In this document: positions 26,888-36,129 of the stretch, in pieces | How positions within the stretch are numbered: position 1 is the first letter of the stretch | How the letters are laid out: every line of letters begins with the position of its first letter | From: Starkeya sp. ORNL1 | GTDB lineage: Bacteria > Pseudomonadota > Alphaproteobacteria > Rhizobiales > Xanthobacteraceae | NCBI RefSeq assembly: GCF_012971745.1 | Contig: NZ_CP048834.1 | Coordinates: forward strand, 6,085,001-6,149,000 | Direction of reading: 5' to 3' | DNA: 64,000 nt | The notes under the pieces: model-generated | Told to the model about the DNA's origin: nothing | Database searches by the model: none | What the model saw: the letters and a program-made list of their open reading frames with translations, nothing else | Position numbers and translations under genes: made by a program

Positions 26888-27328
26888 ATGACGCGCCTCG
26901 GCAGTGCCGTGCTTCTCGCCATCCTGCTGACCACCGGCGGCGCACTCGCCGATACGGCGCCGGCGAGCCTTCCGGCGCCGATCACGGTGAAGCCGCTCGC
27001 TTCCGCCACCGAGACTGCTTCGGGGCAGGCGATCGCCTTCCCGCAGGGACCCGGACGCGTGGTGGTGTCGGAATATGTCATCGCGCCGGGGGCGGTCCTG
27101 CCGCTCCACCAGCATCCCTATCCGCGCGTCGCCTATGTGCTCCAGGGCATGCTGGAGGTCACCGACAAGGACACCGGGCAGGAGTTCAACTACAAGCCCG
27201 GCGATGTGGTGATCGAGGTGATCGGCCAGCGCCATTTCGGCCGGACCACGGGTGCCGACGCTGTGCGGCTGATCGTGTTCGACACCGTTCCCGCGGATGT
27301 CCCGGGCAATGTGGTCCTGGAGAAGTAG
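26888..27328 (+). CDS. Exported cupin-domain protein
   Basis: A 146-residue protein with a signal peptide (MTRLGSAVLLAILLTTGGALA) and a single cupin domain. The metal-binding motif is seen as PLHQHPYPRVAYVLQG (two His, with the usual Glu replaced), followed by YKPGDVVIEVIGQRHFGR with the C-terminal His. GGAG sits eight bases before the ATG. It lies 53 bases after the ilvD-type gene. Exported monocupins of this kind are common and mostly uncharacterised; ligand or reaction unknown. Confidence 0.82.
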   Translation: MTRLGSAVLLAILLTTGGALADTAPASLPAPITVKPLASATETASGQAIAFPQGPGRVVVSEYVIAPGAVLPLHQHPYPRVAYVLQGMLEVTDKDTGQEFNYKPGDVVIEVIGQRHFGRTTGADAVRLIVFDTVPADVPGNVVLEK

Positions 27329-27445
27329 GCGAGGCACCCCGCTGCGAGCGGTCGCCTTGCGCGCGGCAAATAAATTGTCGGGCCGGCGATTCTGCACTAC
27401 TGAACGTCATGTCTTTAGAACTCACTCACCAACGTCCGTAGTCCC

Positions 27446-28657
27446 ATGAACATGAATGCCGCGGCTGGGATCGCCCAGCGCGCCACCATGCCCGTGCTGA
27501 TCGCATTGAGCGTCACGCACCTGCTCAACGACATGATCCAGTCGCTGATCCCGGCGATCTATCCGATCATCAAGACCACCTATGCGCTCGATTTCGGTCA
27601 GATCGGGCTGATGACGCTGACCTTCCAGATCACGGCCTCGCTGCTGCAGCCGCTGGTCGGGCTCTACACCGACAAGCATCCGATGCCGTATTCGATGGTG
27701 GTCGGCATGGGATTCACTCTGGCCGGTCTCGTCGGCCTCGCCTCGGCCGGCAGCTATCCGCTGCTGCTGCTGGCCGCGGCCTGCGTCGGCATCGGCTCTT
27801 CGATCTTCCATCCCGAAGCGGCACGGATGGCACGCAATGCGTCGGGCGGGCAGCACGGCATGGCGCAGGGCATCTTCCAGCTCGGCGGCCAGACCGGCGG
27901 CGCGCTGGGGCCATTGCTGGCGGCCTTCATCATCGTGCCGAGAGGGCAGGGCAGCGTCGCCTACTTCTCAGTCGCGGCGCTCATCGCCATGATCCTGATG
28001 GCCTGGACCGCCGGACGACACATCAACATCGGCAAGCAGCGCGCCGCTGCCGCTCTGGCTTCGGATGCCGTCATCAAGTCTTCGGTAACGCGCCCGGCAA
28101 GCGTGGCGCTGCCGATCACGATCTTGATCGTTCTGCTGTTCTCGAAGAACGCTTATACGTCGAGCTTCAGCTCATTCTATACGTTCTTCCTGATCGAGAA
28201 ATTCGGCGTGTCGGTGCAGGCATCGCAGATGATGCTGTTCTTGTTCCTGGCATCCTCGGCGGTCGGCGCGCTGGGCGGCGGCATTCTCGGCGACAGGGTC
28301 GGGCGCAACAAGATCATCTGGTTCTCCATCCTCGGGGCGCTGCCCTTCACGGTGATGCTGCCTTATGCGGATCTGTTCTGGACCGGGGTTCTCACCGTGA
28401 TCATCAACCTGATCATGTCGAGCGCCTTCGCCGCCATCCTGGTCTATGCGATGGAATTGCTGCCGGGTCGCATCGGCCTCGTCGGCGGCTTCTTCTATGG
28501 GCTGTCGTTCGGCCTCGGCGGCGTCGCCGCGGTGGTGCTGGGCGAGGTGGCGGACCATGTCGGCATCCAGACCGTCTATCAGATCTGTTCCTTCCTGCCC
28601 GCCATCGGCCTGCTGGCCTGGTTCCTCCCCAGCCTCAAGCCGACCCACCTGCGATAG
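27446..28657 (+). CDS. MFS exporter, fosmidomycin-resistance (Fsr) type
   Basis: A 403-residue, 12-helix major facilitator transporter. The opening SVTHLLNDMIQSLIPAIYPIIK, the FHPEAARMAR segment, and QGIFQLGGQTGGALGPLLAA are hallmarks of the Fsr family, whose E. coli member exports fosmidomycin. Natural substrate unknown. No strong ribosome site is seen before ATG 27446; ATG 27452 is an alternative. It converges with the RND pump gene, only 12 bases separating the stops. Confidence 0.9.
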   Translation: MNMNAAAGIAQRATMPVLIALSVTHLLNDMIQSLIPAIYPIIKTTYALDFGQIGLMTLTFQITASLLQPLVGLYTDKHPMPYSMVVGMGFTLAGLVGLASAGSYPLLLLAAACVGIGSSIFHPEAARMARNASGGQHGMAQGIFQLGGQTGGALGPLLAAFIIVPRGQGSVAYFSVAALIAMILMAWTAGRHINIGKQRAAAALASDAVIKSSVTRPASVALPITILIVLLFSKNAYTSSFSSFYTFFLIEKFGVSVQASQMMLFLFLASSAVGALGGGILGDRVGRNKIIWFSILGALPFTVMLPYADLFWTGVLTVIINLIMSSAFAAILVYAMELLPGRIGLVGGFFYGLSFGLGGVAAVVLGEVADHVGIQTVYQICSFLPAIGLLAWFLPSLKPTHLR

Positions 28658-28669
28658 CCGCGGCCCGGC

Positions 28670-31600
28670 TCAGGCCAGAGGGGCGACGATGTCGCCCGGC
28701 GCCGGCGCCCGCCGTCCTCCGAACCGCTCCGCGGCCTTGCGGCAGAGCACGTAGAATATCGGCGCGAAGATCAGGCCGAACAGCGTCACCCCGATCATGC
28801 CGGAGAACACCGCGGTGCCGAGCGAGCGGCGCAGCTCGGCGCCGGCGCCGCTTGCCAGCACCAGCGGTACCACGCCGAGGATGAAGGCGAGCGAGGTCAT
28901 GATGATCGGGCGCAGCCGCACACGTGACGCCTCGACCGCTGCCTCCACCGTGGAACTGCCGAGATCCTCGCGCTGGCGGGCGAACTCGACGATCAGGATG
29001 GCGTTCTTGGCGGCGAGGCCGATCAGCACGATGAAGCCGATCTGCGCCAATATGTTCACGTCCATCGACATCACCAGCAGGCCACTGACGGCGGCGAGCA
29101 GGCACATCGGCACGATCAGCATGACCGAGAGCGGCAGCATCCAGCTCTCATATTGCGCAGCGAGCAGCAGGAAGACGAAGACGATGGAGGCGGCGAACAC
29201 GATCAGCCCGGAATTGCCCGCGAGCCGCTCCTGCAAGGCGAGCTCGGTCCACTCGACGCTGTAGCCGGCCGGCAGCGTCTGCGCGGCGATCTGCTCCATG
29301 CGGTCGAGTGCGGCGCCGGTGGAGGTGCCCGGTGCGGCGGCGCCCTGCACCTCGGCGGCGGCCTGGAGATTGTAGCGCGGCATGCGGTAGGGCCCGGTGC
29401 GCTCCTCGAAGGTGGCCACCGAGCTCAGCGGCACCATGGCGCCGGTTTCGCTGCGGGTCTTGAAGCCGGCAATGGTCGCCGGGTCCTGCCGGAACGCGCC
29501 GTCGGCCTGGGCGCGCACCTGGAAGGTGCGGCCGAGGAAGTTAAAGTCGTTCACATAGGACGAGCCGAGATAGACTTCGAGCGTCTCGAACACCCGGCTC
29601 GCCGGCACGCCGAGCATCTCCGCCTTCACCCTGTCGATGTCGGCATAGAGCTTCGGCGTCGCGGTGTTGAAGGGGGTGAAGACCCGCACCAGTTCCGGAT
29701 GCCGGGCGGCGGCAGCGACGACGTCGCGCAGCACCGCCTCCAGTTCGACCGGCGTCGCGCCATTGCGGTCCTGCACCATCATCTTGAAGCCGCCGGCATT
29801 GCCCATGCCGCGCACCGATGGCGGCTTGATCGGGATGAGGCGCGCCTCGGTCAGGTCCGCGGTCTTGCCCGGCAGCGCCGCCATCAGCGCATCGACGCCG
29901 AGATTGCGACCCGCTCGCTCGGCGAACGGCTTCAGGATGACGAAGGCGACGCCGTTGTTCGAGGCGTTGGTGAAGGTCGCGCCGTCGAGGCCGGCAATGG
30001 CGACGACATGAGCGACGCCTTCCATCGCCATCACGCGGTTCGACAGCTCCCTCATGATGTTCTCGGTGCGCGACAGCGACGAACCGGGCGGCAACTGCAC
30101 GGCGGTGATGAAATAGCCCTGGTCCAGCTCCGGGATGAAGCCGCGGGGGGCGCGCTCCATCTGGAACGCAGTCAGTGCCAGCAATCCGGCATAGGGCACC
30201 AGCATCAGCGCGCCGAATCTCAGCAGGCGCCGGGTCAGCCCGCCATAGCCCGATGAGAGCCGGTCGAAGCCGGCATTGAACGCACCGAGGCCGCGTTGCA
30301 CCCAGCCGAGCGGGCCGCGGGACGGACGGGCATTAGCGTCGTGCGGCCTCAGCAAGAGCGCGCCCAGGGCCGGGCTCAAAGTGAGCGAGACGAAGGCGGA
30401 GATCGCCGTCGCCGTGGCGATGGTGACGGCGAATTGCCGGAAGAACTGGCCGGTGATCCCCGGCACCAGCGCTGCCGGGATGAAGACCGCACACAGCACC
30501 AGCGCGATGGCGAGCAGCGCGCCGGAGATCTCGTCCATGGAATGGTGCGCGGCGTCCTTGGGCGACAGGCCGCTGCGCAGATGCCGCTCGATGTTCTCCA
30601 CCACCACGATGGCGTCGTCGACGACGATGCCGATGGCGAGTACGAGGCCAAGCAGCGACAGATTGTTGAGCGAATAGCCGAGCGCCGACATCACTGCGAA
30701 GGTGCCGATCAGCGAGATCGGGATGGCGAGGATCGGGATGATCGCCGCCCGCCAGGTCTGCAGGAACAGCAGCACCACCACGACCACCAGTACGATGGCT
30801 TCGGCCAGCGTCTTGTAGACCTCGCTGACCGATTCCGCGATGAACAGCGTCGGGTTGAAGGGGATGTCGTAGGCGACGCCCGCCGGCAGGCGCTCGCCGA
30901 GCCGCCGCATCTCCGCGGCGACGCGCTCCGCGGTCTCCAGCGCGTTGGAGCCGGGCTGCTGGAACACCTGGACCGGCTGCGCGGCGCGCCCGTCGAAATT
31001 GGCGGCGGCGCGATAGCTCTGCGCGGTCAGTTCGACCCGCGCGACGTCGCGCACCCTTGTGACGCGGCCGTCCGCATCGGTGCGCACGATGATGTCCTCG
31101 AACTGCGCCGGATCGGAGAGCCGGCCGAGCGTCTCGACATTGAGCTGGAACGCGCCGTTTGTGGGCACCGGCGGCTGGTTCACCACGCCGGCGGCGACCT
31201 GCACGTTCTGAGCCCGCAGCGCCTCGACGATCTCGCCGGCGGTGAGGTTGCGTGCGGCGACCTTGTCGGGATCGAGCCAGACCACCATCGCATAGTCGCG
31301 CGAGGACGGCATGCGGACATCGCCGACGCCGGGCACGCGCAGCAGCGCGTCGCGGATCTGCAGCGTCGCATAATTGGCGAGATAGAGCTGGTCGCGCGAA
31401 TTGTCCGGCGAGAACAGCATCACCGCCATCAGGATGTCCGGCGAGCTCTTGCGCACGGTGACGCCGAGCCGGCGCACGTCTTCCGGCAGACGCGGCTCGG
31501 CCACCGCGACGCGGTTCTGCACCAGCACCTGCGCCTCGTCGACATCAGTGCCGAGGGTGAAGGTCACAGTGATGGCAAGCTGGCCGTCGCCGGTCGCCTG

Positions 31601-31846
31601 CGAGGACATGTAGAGCATGTCCTCGACGCCGTTGATCTCCTGCTCGATCGGCGCGGCGACGGTATTGCTGACCACCTCGGCGGAAGCGCCGGGATATTGC
31701 GCATTCACCACCACGGTGGGCGGCGCGATCTCCGGATATTGCGCCACCGGCAAGGTGGCATAGCCGGCGAGGCCGACGAGCACGATGAGGATCGACATCA
31801 CCGTCGCGAAGATCGGCCGGTCGATGCAGAAATGAGCCAGTCGCAT
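28670..31846 (-). CDS. RND multidrug efflux permease (HAE1, AcrB-like)
   Basis: A 1058-residue inner-membrane proton/drug antiporter of the HAE1 group. It has the standard layout: a first helix (RPIFATVMSILIVLVGLAGY), two large periplasmic loops, and two groups of transmembrane helices. The proton-relay aspartates appear in AIGIVVDDAIVVVENIERH and the lysine in GLAAKNAILIVEFARQ. FFRQFAVTIATATAISAF is also conserved. It expels hydrophobic or amphiphilic compounds with the adaptor encoded nine bases upstream. No outer-membrane channel gene follows, so a TolC-like protein encoded elsewhere must be used. Confidence 0.95.
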   Translation of the reverse strand: MRLAHFCIDRPIFATVMSILIVLVGLAGYATLPVAQYPEIAPPTVVVNAQYPGASAEVVSNTVAAPIEQEINGVEDMLYMSSQATGDGQLAITVTFTLGTDVDEAQVLVQNRVAVAEPRLPEDVRRLGVTVRKSSPDILMAVMLFSPDNSRDQLYLANYATLQIRDALLRVPGVGDVRMPSSRDYAMVVWLDPDKVAARNLTAGEIVEALRAQNVQVAAGVVNQPPVPTNGAFQLNVETLGRLSDPAQFEDIIVRTDADGRVTRVRDVARVELTAQSYRAAANFDGRAAQPVQVFQQPGSNALETAERVAAEMRRLGERLPAGVAYDIPFNPTLFIAESVSEVYKTLAEAIVLVVVVVLLFLQTWRAAIIPILAIPISLIGTFAVMSALGYSLNNLSLLGLVLAIGIVVDDAIVVVENIERHLRSGLSPKDAAHHSMDEISGALLAIALVLCAVFIPAALVPGITGQFFRQFAVTIATATAISAFVSLTLSPALGALLLRPHDANARPSRGPLGWVQRGLGAFNAGFDRLSSGYGGLTRRLLRFGALMLVPYAGLLALTAFQMERAPRGFIPELDQGYFITAVQLPPGSSLSRTENIMRELSNRVMAMEGVAHVVAIAGLDGATFTNASNNGVAFVILKPFAERAGRNLGVDALMAALPGKTADLTEARLIPIKPPSVRGMGNAGGFKMMVQDRNGATPVELEAVLRDVVAAAARHPELVRVFTPFNTATPKLYADIDRVKAEMLGVPASRVFETLEVYLGSSYVNDFNFLGRTFQVRAQADGAFRQDPATIAGFKTRSETGAMVPLSSVATFEERTGPYRMPRYNLQAAAEVQGAAAPGTSTGAALDRMEQIAAQTLPAGYSVEWTELALQERLAGNSGLIVFAASIVFVFLLLAAQYESWMLPLSVMLIVPMCLLAAVSGLLVMSMDVNILAQIGFIVLIGLAAKNAILIVEFARQREDLGSSTVEAAVEASRVRLRPIIMTSLAFILGVVPLVLASGAGAELRRSLGTAVFSGMIGVTLFGLIFAPIFYVLCRKAAERFGGRRAPAPGDIVAPLA

Positions 31847-31855
31847 CGTCGTCCC

Positions 31856-33052
31856 TCAGTTGCCGAGCGCGGCGGCGCCAAGCGCGGCGGCGCGCGGTTC
31901 CGGATCGGCGGATTGCGCGGTCACCTTCTGGCCGGCGCGGGCGCGCAGCAGGCCGCTCACCACCACGCGGTCATCGGGCTTGAGGCCGCCGCGCACGATG
32001 CGCAGTCCGTCCGGCTGGCGCGGGCCGAGCTCGATCCTGGCGGTGCGCACCGTGTTGTCCGGATCGACGGTGAGCAGCACGCGGTCTGCCTGGTCGGTCA
32101 GCAGCGCGCTTTCGGGTATGAGCATCGCCTCGTAGCTGGCGGAGAAGGGCAGGCGCACGCGGCCGAACTGGCCGGGCGTGATGAGTCCGCCGGCGTTCGA
32201 CAGCGTGGCGCGGGCGCGGATGGTGCCGGCGCCGGCCTCCAGCCGGTTGTCGACGAAGTCGATCATGCCCTTGTGCGGCCAGTCCTTGTCGGCCTGCGCG
32301 CGGGCCTCGACCGGGATCTGCCGGCCGTGCATGGCCGGCAGCGCGCCGGCGAGCGCGGCCTGCTGATAGGCAAGCAGATCCTGCTCGCTGATGTCGAAGA
32401 CGAAATAGACCGGATCGAGCGCCACCACCGTGGTCAGCATGGCGCCGTCGCTCACCAGCGCACCGATGTCGAGCCGCCGGTTGGAGACGCGGCCGGTGAA
32501 CGGCGCCTTGACCTCGGTGAAACCAAGCTCGATCTCGGCGCGGCTCACCGCGGCTTCGGCCAGTGCGCGGGCGGCGTCCGCCGCTTTCTTCTGCTGCCGG
32601 CGCTGGTCGAGCGTTGCCTGCGACACCGCATTGCTGCCGATGAGCTGCTCGGCCCGCCGCAATTCGAGGTCGGCCAGTTCGACCTGCGCGGCGGCGCTGG
32701 CGAGTTGTGCGCGAGCTTCGTCCAGCGTGGCGCGGTAGGGGCGGGGATCGATGGCGAACAGCTGGCGGCCCGCCTCGACGATCTCGCCGTCCTTGAAATC
32801 GATCGACTGGAGATGGCCGGTGACGCGGGCGCGGACCTCGACGGCGGCGCTCGGTTCGAACCGCCCGGCGAATTCTCGCCACTCCACGATCTCGCGCGCC
32901 AGCGGGCGCGCCACCACCACGGTAGGCGGCGCCGGCGGCTGGACCTGCGCCTGCGAGCGTGCCCCGTACGGGCCCTGCCACAGCAGGCCGAGCGCGAATA
33001 GGGCGATGCCGGACAGGACTGTCCCGGTCAGAAACGTGCGATGACGAGCCAT
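31856..33052 (-). CDS. RND efflux adaptor (membrane fusion protein)
   Basis: A 398-residue periplasmic adaptor of the AcrA/MexA type. An N-terminal anchor or signal (TFLTGTVLSGIALFALGLLW) is followed by a lipoyl half-motif (RVTGHLQSIDFKDGEIVEAGRQLFAID), a coiled-coil hairpin (EARAQLASAAAQVELADLELRRAEQL), the second lipoyl half (FTGRVSNRRLDIGALVSDG) and the beta-barrel and membrane-proximal domains. No lipobox cysteine is seen. I use ATG 33052 rather than the frame start at 33115, which adds a low-complexity stretch. It is coupled to the permease gene (9-base gap). No TetR- or MarR-type regulator adjoins it. Confidence 0.93.
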   Translation of the reverse strand: MARHRTFLTGTVLSGIALFALGLLWQGPYGARSQAQVQPPAPPTVVVARPLAREIVEWREFAGRFEPSAAVEVRARVTGHLQSIDFKDGEIVEAGRQLFAIDPRPYRATLDEARAQLASAAAQVELADLELRRAEQLIGSNAVSQATLDQRRQQKKAADAARALAEAAVSRAEIELGFTEVKAPFTGRVSNRRLDIGALVSDGAMLTTVVALDPVYFVFDISEQDLLAYQQAALAGALPAMHGRQIPVEARAQADKDWPHKGMIDFVDNRLEAGAGTIRARATLSNAGGLITPGQFGRVRLPFSASYEAMLIPESALLTDQADRVLLTVDPDNTVRTARIELGPRQPDGLRIVRGGLKPDDRVVVSGLLRARAGQKVTAQSADPEPRAAALGAAALGN

Positions 33053-33253
33053 TGGCGATGACCTTGAAGCGGCACTGAAAGCCTGCCGCGTGAGTTGGAG
33101 CGCCCGCATGGGCAACGGCTCGAAGAGGGGGCGAGGCCGGCGTCGTGCGGCGCCGTGGTGGGCAACTTGGTGCCAGTGCCGGGGAATGCCGGCCTCGCGG
33201 CCACGCGCACGCCGGATGGGGGCGTTCCCGGCGCGTCGCGGCTTGGTTGATCG

Positions 33254-33436
33254 CTATTGCTGGCTGATCATGTCGGGATCGACCACGCACACCGTTGGTC
33301 GCGATGTGGTCGGTGCCGGCGGATTGGCTGCTTGCGCTGTCGCGGCGGCGCAAGGCGGCCGCGGATCGGCAAGGCTGTTGGCAGGGCTGGACAGGTTCAG
33401 CACGGCTGCGACGGCCAGGATGGCGAGATCATGCAC
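33254..33436 (-). CDS. Putative small exported protein
   Basis: A 60-residue product if translation starts at GTG 33436, which has the ribosome site GGAGGAG six bases upstream; an ATG at 33451 overlaps that site. The N-terminus (HDLAILAVAAVLNLSSPANSLA) looks like a signal peptide, followed by a proline/alanine-rich stretch with two cysteines. No family recognised. It is about 200 bases upstream of the RND adaptor, same strand. Whether it is a real gene is uncertain. Confidence 0.45.
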   Translation of the reverse strand: MHDLAILAVAAVLNLSSPANSLADPRPPCAAATAQAANPPAPTTSRPTVCVVDPDMISQQ

Positions 33437-33638
33437 CGGTAGCTCCTCCATCGACGTGGCAGCGGGTGGCTGTTCGATGGAGGAACCCTATCGGGCGAAT
33501 GTCGCGGATATTCCCCGGCGGACGCGGGAGTTTGTCTTCAGCTGTCGCCGATCCCGCGACGCGTACGCTTTGATACACTCGTGCGCGACGGGTCTGCGTT
33601 TCGGGCGTCGCCGGGATCGGCTCGCAGGTGGCGGCCAA

Positions 33639-33670
33639 GAAGGCGGCCAGTAGCGAAGGCGGCCAGTAGC
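33639..33670. repeat. 16-bp tandem duplication
   Basis: GAAGGCGGCCAGTAGC occurs twice in exact tandem (33639-33654 and 33655-33670), with a degenerate partial copy just before. It lies directly downstream of the 52-codon gene on the minus strand and may mark slippage. Confidence 0.85.
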
Positions 33671-33678
33671 CCGGAGTT

Positions 33679-33837
33679 CTAGAAAAACGCGTGCGCGACG
33701 GCCAGCGCCCACAGCGAGACGATATCGTTGCAGTACCACGCGGCGCCGAGGATCGGAGAGACGAGGGCCGCGCCGCCACCAACACCGACAAGGGCGTCGC
33801 GGAAGAGATTGGCGCCGATTTCAACATCGTGCTGCAT
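33679..33837 (-). CDS. Small 52-residue protein with one hydrophobic segment
   Basis: A short open frame with ATG 33837 and GGGAG five bases upstream. It translates as MQHDVEIGANLFRDALVGVG, then a glycine/alanine/leucine-rich hydrophobic stretch (about residues 15-36), and ends SLWALAVAHAFF. The C-terminal half is also hydrophobic, so it is probably a small membrane protein. No homologous family comes to mind. The ribosome site and consistent composition support it, though such short frames carry real risk. Confidence 0.5.
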   Translation of the reverse strand: MQHDVEIGANLFRDALVGVGGGAALVSPILGAAWYCNDIVSLWALAVAHAFF

Positions 33838-34095
33838 GGCGGCTCCCTTCGCCCTTTTGGGGCCTCAGAAGCCGCCTGCCGGATGGAGATGGCAGGGGCT
33901 CCTGAGGCAAGCCTGGCCTGCCCACCTGGGGGGCGAAAGACGGGCTGGCCAGTCAACCGCTTGGTCGACTTGAGGAGCATCGCCAAATACGGCGCTCCGG
34001 CCAATTATCCGGTAGATCGCGCCGACAATACTTCGGTATGGGTTGGGCCAGCTTCGGGGCGACTACGATGAGTGATCTCGCCAGCGGACGATCGA
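33838..34095. other. Intergenic, nested inverted repeat
   Basis: No supported gene. GCCTCAG near 33862 and CTGAGGC near 33900 form inverted arms enclosing a second pair, CTGCC and GGCAG, so the RNA could fold into a nested hairpin upstream of the 52-codon gene. Function unknown. Confidence 0.4.
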
Positions 34096-34776
34096 TCAAC
34101 GCTGGGCGGGCGGCCCCAGCACCTCGCTCGTGTAGGTCTCGACCAGCGCGCTGAATGGCCGCCCGTCGGCCCGCTCCAGCACCGCCCGATGCTGAAGCAC
34201 GACGCGCGGCAGCGCGACCGGCGAACCGGAACTGCGGCTCTCCGGGCTCCATAGCAGCTTCGCCGACATGGTCTCGCGCCGAAAATCGAGCGGGGCGACG
34301 ACACGGCCGAAGGATGTATCGGTGGTGTCGAGCGTCCGGTTCATTTCCGGCGTCAGCAGGGCCGGGACATACCAGTTGTCGGCTTCGGACAGCACGCGCT
34401 CGCCGCAGCGCAGCCGGACCCGACGATAGGCGACCGGCTCCTGCGGGCCGACCTGCAGCAGTGCGCGGATCGACGCATCCGCAGGCTTGTCCTCGCCGCG
34501 GACGCGATCGGCAACGATCTTGGAGCCCGCCGGCGCGAGCTGACGCGATGCGCACCACCGATCCAGCGTGAGGGTGGCGCTGGCATTGCCGAGGAGCTCG
34601 GCATTGAGCGTGTGCAACAGGGCCGCGACGCGCAGCGGCTCCAATGGCCCGCTGGCCTCTGACCGTGCCGATGAGGTTGCGCTGGCGAGACAGGCGGCGG
34701 CCAGCAGCGCACGCGCCAGGACGCGTTTACTTCTTCCAGCAGCCCGGAGTGCCAGCATGGAGAAACCAAGGATCAT
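34096..34776 (-). CDS. Exported protein, chorismate-lyase-like fold
   Basis: A 226-residue protein with an N-terminal signal-like stretch (RVLARALLAAACLASATSSA). The mature part, with LNAELLGNASATLTLDRWC, VAYRRVRLRCGERVLSEADNWYVP, TPEMNRTLDTTDTSFGRVV, resembles uncharacterised rhizobial proteins related to the UbiC/chorismate pyruvate-lyase fold. Unlike UbiC it appears exported, so a role in ubiquinone synthesis is doubtful. Start could also be ATG 34758; neither has a clear ribosome site. It stands alone, downstream of the cio operon on the same strand. Confidence 0.65.
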   Translation of the reverse strand: MILGFSMLALRAAGRSKRVLARALLAAACLASATSSARSEASGPLEPLRVAALLHTLNAELLGNASATLTLDRWCASRQLAPAGSKIVADRVRGEDKPADASIRALLQVGPQEPVAYRRVRLRCGERVLSEADNWYVPALLTPEMNRTLDTTDTSFGRVVAPLDFRRETMSAKLLWSPESRSSGSPVALPRVVLQHRAVLERADGRPFSALVETYTSEVLGPPAQR

Positions 34777-34892
34777 TCAGCGGCACCGAACCCAAGTAAA
34801 CAGACGACTGACAGGACTCCCCCGGCCAAGTATCGGGAGCCGGCGAGCCATGGGAGATTTCCCTACCTCGGGACGCAATCGCGGACAATCGA

Positions 34893-35081
34893 TCAGAAGC
34901 TGTCGAACCGCAGGGCGAAGGGCAGCAGAAACAGCCCGGTTCCCAGCAGCGCAATCTCCAGCAGCACATAGGTGCCGACCATCCAGCGCCGCGGCGCCGG
35001 ATGGTGGACCAGCAGGGTGGCGCCGACGAACAGCGTGATCACGCCGGCGAGGATCGGGACGAGCACCAGGCCAAGATTCAT
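34893..35081 (-). CDS. Small two-helix membrane protein of the cio operon
   Basis: A 62-residue protein with two transmembrane segments (LGLVLVPILAGVITLFVGATLL and VGTYVLLEIALLGTGLFLLP), joined by HHPAPRRWM. Its ATG overlaps the cioB stop as TGATG, so it is translationally coupled. Bacterial bd oxidases often have tiny accessory subunits (CydX, about 37 residues, one helix; DUF2474/CioZ-like). This one is longer and has two helices, so it may be an unusual oxidase subunit. Confidence 0.75.
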   Translation of the reverse strand: MNLGLVLVPILAGVITLFVGATLLVHHPAPRRWMVGTYVLLEIALLGTGLFLLPFALRFDSF

Positions 35082-36127
35082 CACGGGTGAGAGCCCTCCG
35101 CCGCGCCGCCGCCATAGCCGTCATGATGCACGGTCTTGCCGCGGAACACCCAATAGGCATGCGCCTGATAGGCCAGCACGATCGGCAGGATGATCACGAG
35201 ACCGACGGCGATGAAGGCCAGCGTCTGCGGATCGGCGGCGCCGTCCCACACCGTCACGGTACGCGGCACCACATAGGGCCACATGCTCACCACCAGGCCG
35301 ATGAGGCCGAGCAGGAACAGCGCGATCGACAGCACGAAGGTGCGTGCTTCCGACCCCTCCCACAGGCCGCGCCAGATCGACAGCACGACGGCGAGGGTGA
35401 TGAGCGGCACTGGCGCCAGCAGGAAGAGGTTCGGCCAGGCGAACCAGCGCGCCGCGACTTCGGGCACGCTCCAGGCACTCCACGCGCTCACCAGCAGCAT
35501 CATGGCGCCGGAGAGGATGAGAGCGGCATGGGCGATCTCGCGGGCGAAGACCTGGGTCGGCCCGTCGGTCTTCCAGATCAGCCAGCCGGCGCCGATCAGC
35601 GCATAGCCGCCGACCAGCCCGATCCCGCACATCAGCCCGAGCAGGCTGAAGAAGCTGAAGGCGCCCCCAGTGAACATGCCGTTCTCCACCGGCACGCCAT
35701 TGATCAGCCCGCCGAGGATGAAGCCCTGGCACAAGGTCGCGAGTACGGATCCGCCGGCGAAGGCGATATCCCAGACGATGCGGAAGCTGGTCGCCTGCAG
35801 CCGGAAGCCAAAGGCCACGCCGCGGAAGATCAGCGCGAACAGCATGAACATGATCGGCAGATAGAAAGCCGGCAGCAGCACGTAATAGCCGGCGGGGAAG
35901 GCCGCGAACAGCAAGGTACCGCCCATCACCAGCCAGGTCTCGTTGCCGTCCCACACCGGCTCGATGCTCGCCATCATCAGGTCGCGGTCGGCATCGCGCG
36001 GCGCCGCGAGGAAGATGATGCCGACGCCGAGGTCGAGGCCGTCGGCCAGCACATAGATCGTCACGCAGAAGGCGGCGAGCGCTCCGAAGAACAGCGGAAC
36101 ATGCTCCGCCTGCATCAGCTCCGTCAT
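35081..36127 (-). CDS. cioB: Cytochrome bd oxidase subunit II, CioB type
   Basis: A 348-residue, eight- or nine-helix subunit II of a bd-type quinol oxidase. Typical segments are LADGLDLGVGIIF, WDGNETWLVMGGTLLFAAFP, GVAFGFRLQA and WPYVVPRTVTVWDGAA. The conserved aspartate and tryptophan residues of the DG..GN.TWLV region are present. It supports the haem-bearing subunit I in oxidising quinol with oxygen in the inner membrane. I start it at ATG 36127, with GGGAG seven bases upstream, two bases after the cioA stop. Confidence 0.93.
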   Translation of the reverse strand: MTELMQAEHVPLFFGALAAFCVTIYVLADGLDLGVGIIFLAAPRDADRDLMMASIEPVWDGNETWLVMGGTLLFAAFPAGYYVLLPAFYLPIMFMLFALIFRGVAFGFRLQATSFRIVWDIAFAGGSVLATLCQGFILGGLINGVPVENGMFTGGAFSFFSLLGLMCGIGLVGGYALIGAGWLIWKTDGPTQVFAREIAHAALILSGAMMLLVSAWSAWSVPEVAARWFAWPNLFLLAPVPLITLAVVLSIWRGLWEGSEARTFVLSIALFLLGLIGLVVSMWPYVVPRTVTVWDGAADPQTLAFIAVGLVIILPIVLAYQAHAYWVFRGKTVHHDGYGGGAAEGSHP

Positions 36128-36129
36128 GA

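Noticed and set aside
29153..33001. Long plus-strand open frames opposite the HAE1 pump and adaptor
   Set aside because: Low-complexity basic sequence without signals. The minus strand has a complete RND permease and adaptor.
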